A DNA stretch of 57,703 nt. It comes from Microbacteriaceae bacterium. GTDB lineage: Bacteria; Actinomycetota; Actinomycetes; Actinomycetales; Microbacteriaceae. The stretch covers positions 1 to 57,703 of the forward strand of contig CANFJH010000002.1 in assembly GCA_947447395.1 (NCBI GenBank). The letters run 5' to 3'. Positions 51,625-57,703 of the stretch are shown here, piece by piece. Position 1 is the stretch's first letter, and every line of letters begins with the position of its first letter. A program made the position numbers and the translations under genes. The notes below the pieces were generated by a model. The model did not search any database. It saw nothing but the letters and a program-made list of their open reading frames with translations, and was not told where the DNA came from.

Positions 51625-52611
51625 GTGACTGATAGGAAGATAGAACCTGACGATCAGTCCGAACGGCTCTACAGCCTCACCCTTGCTTTAGTTCAGACAG
51701 AAGTTGGTCTAACCAAAGACGAAATTTTCACTTCAATTCGCGGCTACCGACTAGATCTTGAGAAAGCCGGGGGTTTTCATGGCGACCTGCGCGCACTGAA
51801 TAAAAAGTTTGATCGAGACAAAGACAAACTACGCGAAATCGGCGTCCAAATTGACCCTGGCGCTAACTCAAATGAGGGCGACTCTGATTACCGATATCAG
51901 ATATCGCGTGAAATCTACAATTGGCCAGAAGATACCGTTCTCACCGCCAAGCAACTTCAATTACTTGAGCTAGCAGCAAGCATCTGGGATAGGGCTGCAC
52001 TGTCACCGGAGGCAACCCAAGCGATTACCAGACTTCGAGCAATTGCCGACATTGATAATGTGGAATTTTCAACTGGGCTGATACCGAAAATTTCTACTGT
52101 TGAGCCCAGCTTCAGCCCGCTCAAAAAGGCTATCGATGATCAAGTCTTGGTTACCTTCACGTATCGACGTCCAGATGGTACCGATTCGGTTAGACACGTT
52201 GAACCATGGAAGTTATCTCACCTGAACGGCTTTTGGATGCTTCTCGGCTTTGATCGTGACCGGAATGCAGCACGAAACTTTCTACTCAAGCGCATTCATT
52301 CCAAAGTCACCAGAACCAAGGAAATAATTTCCGGCCCAACCAATGAGCAACTTAAAATCGCCAAGGACGAACTGGCCGCCCTGTTCGAAGAAAACAAGGC
52401 AGTAATTTGGGTTCGCCCTGGTACAACCGCAGCAATGCACTTCGAGACACATGCGAGCCCTACCGGTGAGGTCGAACTTAACTACTTTGACCTAGCCCTA
52501 TTAGCTGAAGAGATTCTAGAATTCGGCAATTCGGTAAAGGTTATTGAACCGGTTCAACTGCAAAATTTGATTGAAGAAACATTACGTCAGGTGGTGAAGA
52601 ACCATTCCTAA
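51625..52611 (+). CDS. pafB: WYL-domain transcriptional regulator PafB
   Basis: RLYSLTLALVQTEVGLTKDEIFTSIRGY N-terminal wHTH; WYL core FTYRRPDGTDSVRHVEPWKLSHLNGFWMLLGFDRDRNAARNFLLKRI. Confidence 0.92.
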   Translation: MTDRKIEPDDQSERLYSLTLALVQTEVGLTKDEIFTSIRGYRLDLEKAGGFHGDLRALNKKFDRDKDKLREIGVQIDPGANSNEGDSDYRYQISREIYNWPEDTVLTAKQLQLLELAASIWDRAALSPEATQAITRLRAIADIDNVEFSTGLIPKISTVEPSFSPLKKAIDDQVLVTFTYRRPDGTDSVRHVEPWKLSHLNGFWMLLGFDRDRNAARNFLLKRIHSKVTRTKEIISGPTNEQLKIAKDELAALFEENKAVIWVRPGTTAAMHFETHASPTGEVELNYFDLALLAEEILEFGNSVKVIEPVQLQNLIEETLRQVVKNHS

Positions 52612-53602
52612 ACTCAAATACTCACTTCCTGGTGACGAAAAGTACAACACGCTAATGTCGGTTGTTGCCCTTTTGCAAAGGGTTGGTGAAATCCACATCG
52701 ACGACTTGGCAAAACACTTTGAAGTTCCCACCAAGACGATGCGTGAGATGTTGAGCACTTTGAACACCACGTCATTTATGCCCAGAAACTCCGAAGAGCA
52801 ATTACCGTTCTACATCGACTTGGATCGCGTTGACGACGAGGATGGGATTGTTTGTCTAGATCTGGATGAAGGGCCTCTAGGCGTTCCGAGAATCACCGCA
52901 ACGCAATCAGTAGCACTTCTTACTGGTCTAAACTACCTGAGGTCAATTCCTGACTTTCAAGACATCTCAGATGTAGATGAACTGATTGACCTTTTGAGTA
53001 GCGAACAACCTGGACTGAACTCCATCGAAATTGATGCCCCTGCGTTCGATAACGACTTGTCGGTACTCAAGCGAGCCATTCTTACTAATCGTCAGATTGA
53101 GTGCCGCTACGTCAATAGCAAGGGGGAGGACTCCCGCCGGAGAATTGACCCTCTGCTACTGCTCACCTCAGAAGGCCACTGGTACCTACGTGGTTTTTGC
53201 CACAAGCATATGGGGGTAAGAACCTTCAGGCTAGATCACATGGTTGAGGCAACACTTGTTGACGAGCCGAGAACTCCACAGTCTCTCATTGAAGCTGCAA
53301 AGTTAGACGACACCGCTCCTATTTACAACGCGAGTGCAAGTGACACCGAGGTTATTTTGGAATTGGCGCCTGAGGCCTATCAGTTGGCTGCAATGTTCAC
53401 AACGCTAAAAGAGCCAACGAAAGTTGGAGAAGAAAACGTCAGAGTGACCATCAAGCTTGGCTATTTACCTGATTTGGGACCTCTCGTATGCCGATTTGGT
53501 GTGCACGCCAGAGTTGTTTCGCCTCCAGCAGCTAGGGAAGTCGTTAAGCGTTATGCCGAACAAGCACTCGGCGAATTCAGTAACTGGGGTGAAACGGAGT
53601 GA
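52604..53602 (+). CDS. pafC: WYL-domain transcriptional regulator PafC (start uncertain: ATT 52604 or ATG 52655)
   Basis: VNSKGEDSRRRIDPLLLLTSEGHWYLRGFCHKHMGVRTFRLDHM; directly follows pafB. Confidence 0.88.
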   Translation: MPKLKYSLPGDEKYNTLMSVVALLQRVGEIHIDDLAKHFEVPTKTMREMLSTLNTTSFMPRNSEEQLPFYIDLDRVDDEDGIVCLDLDEGPLGVPRITATQSVALLTGLNYLRSIPDFQDISDVDELIDLLSSEQPGLNSIEIDAPAFDNDLSVLKRAILTNRQIECRYVNSKGEDSRRRIDPLLLLTSEGHWYLRGFCHKHMGVRTFRLDHMVEATLVDEPRTPQSLIEAAKLDDTAPIYNASASDTEVILELAPEAYQLAAMFTTLKEPTKVGEENVRVTIKLGYLPDLGPLVCRFGVHARVVSPPAAREVVKRYAEQALGEFSNWGETE

Positions 53603-53910
53603 ACATTTCGAACCTAATTTGGATAACTCCATTGCTTTCGCTTGTTCTTCTGGTTTTAGTAGCGCTCAAATTTGGTAGGAGCGCTAGCAAAGCAGCCAGG
53701 CAAATCGCTCGGTTAGAGAAACAATTGAATTCGTTTTCGGTATGTAGAACTAATGCAGCCTTCGAGCAGCCTCAAACACCCCTAACCACGCTTGGGGAGG
53801 CCACAAAGCTTCGCAAGGCCTACATTCAAAACAGAACGAAAGCCAAGCAGGAAAGACAGCGTAGGCTAGTAAAAAGACTTAGCATCTTGACCTCAAAAGA
53901 AAGAGAGTAG
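53599..53910 (+). CDS. Hypothetical single-TM protein with basic tail (103 aa)
   Basis: Overlaps pafC stop; N-terminal TM (LIWITPLLSLVLLVLVAL), charged C-terminus; located directly before tatA. Confidence 0.75.
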   Translation: MNISNLIWITPLLSLVLLVLVALKFGRSASKAARQIARLEKQLNSFSVCRTNAAFEQPQTPLTTLGEATKLRKAYIQNRTKAKQERQRRLVKRLSILTSKERE

Positions 53911-53914
53911 AGCC

Positions 53915-54118
53915 ATGAAGGCCCTTTTCGACAGCCCATTTATTTGGGTAGTTATCTTGCTTGCAATTCTGCTCTGGGGTGGCCCTAAACTTCCGGGATT
54001 GGCAAAGAACCTTGGCGAGTCAATGCGTGTATTTCGTAAAGAGATGAAAACCCTAAACGACGAAAAAGATTCCGACAAGAACGAAAAGGGCAAGGAAGAC
54101 AAACCTTCCGAAAAGTAA
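53915..54118 (+). CDS. tatA: Sec-independent translocase TatA
   Basis: LLAILLWGGPKLPGLAKNLGESMRVFRKEMK. Confidence 0.94.
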   Translation: MKALFDSPFIWVVILLAILLWGGPKLPGLAKNLGESMRVFRKEMKTLNDEKDSDKNEKGKEDKPSEK

Positions 54119-54891
54119 TGCCCAAGAGGAATCCTGAGCGCAGGATGAACCTCAGCGGTCATCTTCGCGAACTACGAAATCGTTTGTATTGGTCGGCGCT
54201 GTTTGTTGCAATTGCTTCCGTTGGTGGCTGGTTTCTTTTCCAGCCAGTGTTTGACACGCTACAGCGACCATTCAAAGATCTCTCAAACACTCCCGGGTTT
54301 ACCGCAACCATAAACTTCGGTTCAGTTTCTGCCCCTTTTGACCTCCGAATGCAAGTTTCAATCTTTTTGGGGCTAATTCTTGCTGCGCCTTTTTGGTTGT
54401 TCAATCTTTGGGCATACATTTCACCGGCATTGAACCTTCGAACCAAACGCATTACCGCTACTTTCGTTGGAACAGCCACACCGCTCTTCTTTGCTGGCTG
54501 CTACATAGCGTGGACACTGATTCCAACGTTTGTAAAAAGCTTGCTCGGATTCACACCGATTGGTTCGGCGGCCATAATCAATGCAAACGATTACATTTTG
54601 TTTACATTGCGAATTTTGGTCGTTTTCGGTCTAGCTCTCGTCTTGCCCGCCGTCCTGCTGCTTTTGAACTACTTAGGCGCCATAACCTCGTCAACGATCC
54701 TAAAGGGCTGGCGACTCGCAGTGTTCCTGTCTGCAGTCGTGGCGGCGCTGGCAACTCCAGTTAGTGATCCAATGTCGATGTTACTTCTGGCGCTACCCCT
54801 GATCGCGCTTTATTTTTTAGCCGCTGGAATTTCTAAAATCTTTGATCGAAGTAAATCAAAGCGTCAAAAAGACCCAGTTGATGTCTCCTGA
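54118..54891 (+). CDS. tatC: Sec-independent translocase TatC
   Basis: MNLSGHLRELRNRLYWSALF; multi-TM; KRITATFVGTATPLFFAGCYIAW. Confidence 0.96.
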   Translation: MPKRNPERRMNLSGHLRELRNRLYWSALFVAIASVGGWFLFQPVFDTLQRPFKDLSNTPGFTATINFGSVSAPFDLRMQVSIFLGLILAAPFWLFNLWAYISPALNLRTKRITATFVGTATPLFFAGCYIAWTLIPTFVKSLLGFTPIGSAAIINANDYILFTLRILVVFGLALVLPAVLLLLNYLGAITSSTILKGWRLAVFLSAVVAALATPVSDPMSMLLLALPLIALYFLAAGISKIFDRSKSKRQKDPVDVS

Positions 54892-57322
54892 AAAAACTCC
54901 AGCCGAACGTTTCGCTGAGTCCAAGAAACGTGCCAAAACTTCTGAGGTCGACGCTTTCGCAAAACTCCTAAAGTTCCCGCTGGATGATTTTCAGGAAGAG
55001 GCTTGCCGGGCAATTGCTAGAGGCTCTGGAGTCCTAGTCGCGGCACCAACCGGCGCGGGCAAAACCGTTATCGGCGAATTCGCGATCCACATGGCGCTTG
55101 ACCGCGGACAGAAGGTTTTTTACACAACGCCTATCAAAGCGCTCAGTAACCAGAAGTACCAGGAATTGGTTGCCCGCTATGGCCAAGACCGTGTTGGCAT
55201 CCTGACTGGAGATAACAACACCAATTCGTCAGCCGACATTGTGGTGATGACTACCGAAGTCCTTCGTAACATGATCTATGCAAATTCATTGAACCTAATG
55301 AACCTAGGTTTCGTAATCATGGACGAAGTGCACTATCTAGCAGATCGATTCAGGGGAGCTGTGTGGGAAGAGGTTATTCTTCACCTACCTAGAGACGTCA
55401 AGTTAGTATCACTTAGCGCCACGGTTTCTAATGCCGAAGAGTTTGGTGCCTGGTTAGACGAAGTTCGGGGCTCTACGGAAATTATCGTTTCCGAGAAAAG
55501 ACCGGTTCCATTGAACCAACACGTCCTTTTTGGCAACGAGATGCTTGACCTATTTCAGAATCAAAATGGTGGTTCCAGGGTCAACTCGGAGCTGGTATCC
55601 AAGCATGCTGCTAAGTTGCGCACGCCAGCCGTAAAGAGCAACCGCCCAGGCAGAAACCGCGGCAGTTTCCTGAATGAACCAAAAATACCTAAGCTTTCAA
55701 AGCCAGAGATTATTGAAGAACTCGAAGACCAAGACATGCTTCCCGCTATCTTCTTTATTTTCTCCAGAGCTGCTTGTGATGCTGCTGTTAAGTCTTGTCA
55801 ACATTCCAACCTACGATTGACGACCACGGAAGAGCGAAAGCAAATTCGGGAAATAGTCGAGGAACGCTGTCGTGAAATTTCCGACGAAGACCTCACAACA
55901 CTCGGTTACTTTGAATGGCTCGGCAACCTAGAAAGGGGAGTCGCTGCGCATCACGCAGGTATGCTTCCCGCCTTCAAGGAAATCGTTGAAGAGCTTTTCC
56001 TAAAGCGTTTAGTACGAGTCGTTTTCGCAACCGAGACGCTGGCACTTGGAATTAATATGCCGGCGCGAACCGTTGTGCTCGATCGACTAGATAAATTTAA
56101 TGGTGAAGCTCGCGTGCAGATCACCCCGGGTGAATACACTCAACTCACTGGTCGTGCAGGTCGTCGTGGAATCGACACCCAAGGGCATTCCGTAATTCAA
56201 TGGGCCGGCAACCTAAACCCAGAAATTGTGGCCGGTCTAGCCTCCAAGCGAACCTACCCGCTAGTAAGTTCATTTCGACCAACATTCAATATGGCAGTGA
56301 ACTTGATAAGTGCATTCACGCGTTCACGAGCTCGTGAAGTCTTAGAGACTTCATTCGCACAATTCCAAGCCGACCGCTCTGTGGTTCACCTGGCCAGAAC
56401 TATTCGGGACCGCGAAGTGTCACTAGCTGGCTACAAGAAGTCGATGGACTGTCATCTTGGAGACTTTGCTGGTTACGCGAAACTTCGACGCGAAATATCC
56501 GATTTGGAGAGAACCCTTAGTTCGAATCGTCGTGAACGGAAGGGAAAGGACCTTCGACATGGTTCCAGCCGTACCGACAGCGAGCGTAAGATTTTCCAGC
56601 TAAAACAACAACTAAAGTCTCACCCTTGCCACCGTTGCCCTGAAAGAGAAGAGCATGCACGTTGGGGAGAGCGTTGGTGGAAACTTAGGCGTGAAACCGA
56701 TGCCGTGATCGATCAAATTGAATCTCGAACTAATCAGGTAGCCAAAAACTTCGACAGAATTTGTGATCTGTTACTCGAATTCGATTACCTTTCGACCGAC
56801 ATTCAAGGTGAATTGGAAGTTACTGAAGCTGGTTCCCGTTTGGCGTTAATCTACGGAGAGCGTGATTTATTGGTTGCAGAGTCTCTGCGAGCTGGCATAT
56901 GGGACAACCTGGACGCGTCAACTCTAAGCGCAATTGTGGCTGCGCTCATCTACGAGTCAAGGCGCGATGATGAACACTCTCAACCACGAATGCCGCGCGG
57001 AGATTTTGAAAACGCATTCCAAGCCACAAATGAACTATGGAAGACTTTGGAGGCTTCGACTAAGCGAAATAGATTGCGAGCGACTGAGCCAATTGATGCT
57101 GGCATAAGCTACGCCATTCACCGATGGGTTACCGGCGCCAAACTAGACAATGTGTTGTATGAAGCTGACATGTTGGTTGGCGACTTTATCCGTGTATGCA
57201 AGCAAATAGTCGATCTATTAGAACAACTGTCTAGGGCAGCAAACGAACCACTTAGTTCGATTGCCAGCGACGCGATAGACCGCATGAAAAGAGGAATAGT
57301 TGCCTACTCTTACTATTTCTAA
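54881..57322 (+). CDS. helY: DEAD/DEAH RNA helicase, HelY/Ski2-like
   Basis: VAAPTGAGKTVIGEFAIHMAL; VIMDEVHYLADRFRGAVWEEVI; QLTGRAGRRGIDTQGHSV; start at MSPEKTPAERF overlapping tatC stop. Confidence 0.94.
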   Translation: MSPEKTPAERFAESKKRAKTSEVDAFAKLLKFPLDDFQEEACRAIARGSGVLVAAPTGAGKTVIGEFAIHMALDRGQKVFYTTPIKALSNQKYQELVARYGQDRVGILTGDNNTNSSADIVVMTTEVLRNMIYANSLNLMNLGFVIMDEVHYLADRFRGAVWEEVILHLPRDVKLVSLSATVSNAEEFGAWLDEVRGSTEIIVSEKRPVPLNQHVLFGNEMLDLFQNQNGGSRVNSELVSKHAAKLRTPAVKSNRPGRNRGSFLNEPKIPKLSKPEIIEELEDQDMLPAIFFIFSRAACDAAVKSCQHSNLRLTTTEERKQIREIVEERCREISDEDLTTLGYFEWLGNLERGVAAHHAGMLPAFKEIVEELFLKRLVRVVFATETLALGINMPARTVVLDRLDKFNGEARVQITPGEYTQLTGRAGRRGIDTQGHSVIQWAGNLNPEIVAGLASKRTYPLVSSFRPTFNMAVNLISAFTRSRAREVLETSFAQFQADRSVVHLARTIRDREVSLAGYKKSMDCHLGDFAGYAKLRREISDLERTLSSNRRERKGKDLRHGSSRTDSERKIFQLKQQLKSHPCHRCPEREEHARWGERWWKLRRETDAVIDQIESRTNQVAKNFDRICDLLLEFDYLSTDIQGELEVTEAGSRLALIYGERDLLVAESLRAGIWDNLDASTLSAIVAALIYESRRDDEHSQPRMPRGDFENAFQATNELWKTLEASTKRNRLRATEPIDAGISYAIHRWVTGAKLDNVLYEADMLVGDFIRVCKQIVDLLEQLSRAANEPLSSIASDAIDRMKRGIVAYSYYF

Positions 57323-57703
57323 ACGGCTGCCTCTAGCAATCATCAGCGGGCTCATATCTTATTTCGCATATCCAAGCCCAGATTTCTGGCCGGCGATTTT
57401 CATTTCGATCGCGGGTATTTACCTGAGTTTGAGGGGAGCTAGTTTTTGGGTCGGCTTCGGGGTTGGTTTCACCGCCGGATTAGCGCTCTACACCGCCCAA
57501 ATTTATTGGATTAGTCAGTACCTAGGACCTGAACCACTGCTCGCCCTGGCAGGTCTCGAAGCGATTATTTTTGCGATGGCGGCTGGATTCATGGCGCTAG
57601 TGTCAACCCGTTATTCAAGTTCATGGCTGATTGCCCTATTTGTTGGATGCCTTTGGACAGGGCGTGAATGGTTTGCCACTCACTTTCCATACGGAGGCTT
57701 TCC
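57300..57703 (+). CDS. lnt: Apolipoprotein N-acyltransferase, 3'-truncated by window edge (TTG start)
   Basis: Frame from TTG 57300 (LPTLTISKRLPLAIISGLISYFAYPSPDFWPAIFISIAG ... GREWFATHFPYGGF); multi-TM; motif typical of Lnt. Not in the supplied ORF track because it runs off the end. Confidence 0.88.
   Translation, partial: MPTLTISKRLPLAIISGLISYFAYPSPDFWPAIFISIAGIYLSLRGASFWVGFGVGFTAGLALYTAQIYWISQYLGPEPLLALAGLEAIIFAMAAGFMALVSTRYSSSWLIALFVGCLWTGREWFATHFPYGGF

Overview
This window is a dense, housekeeping-type chromosomal segment from an actinobacterium. Gene order and protein content (uvrB-uvrA-uvrC-rapZ-whiA-sodA-gap-pgk-tpiA-secG // pgl-opcA-zwf-pgi-tal-tkt // ctaB, and pafB-pafC-tatA-tatC-helY) suggest a streamlined Microbacteriaceae-like genome; this lineage call is an inference. 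I support about 57 protein-coding genes (polA and lnt are cut by the window edges), one tRNA-Leu(GAG), and several hairpin terminators or leader structures. I see no mobile element, CRISPR array, phage, toxin/antitoxin or biosynthetic island, and I do not see a clearly new multi-gene system. The most interesting signals are: (1) a GNRA-capped hairpin and an inverted repeat in the rpsA leader; (2) a strong CTA/CTT leucine bias in rpsA; (3) no Pup-proteasome genes at their usual place between trmI and pafBC; (4) a possible AUU start codon for pafC; (5) a strand-asymmetric hairpin plus T-tract that could end a metH transcript running antisense through the neighbouring gene; (6) near-perfect palindromes in the tkt/ctaB and ctaA/sufB divergent intergenic regions. 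All calls come from reading the sequence by eye; no searches were run.
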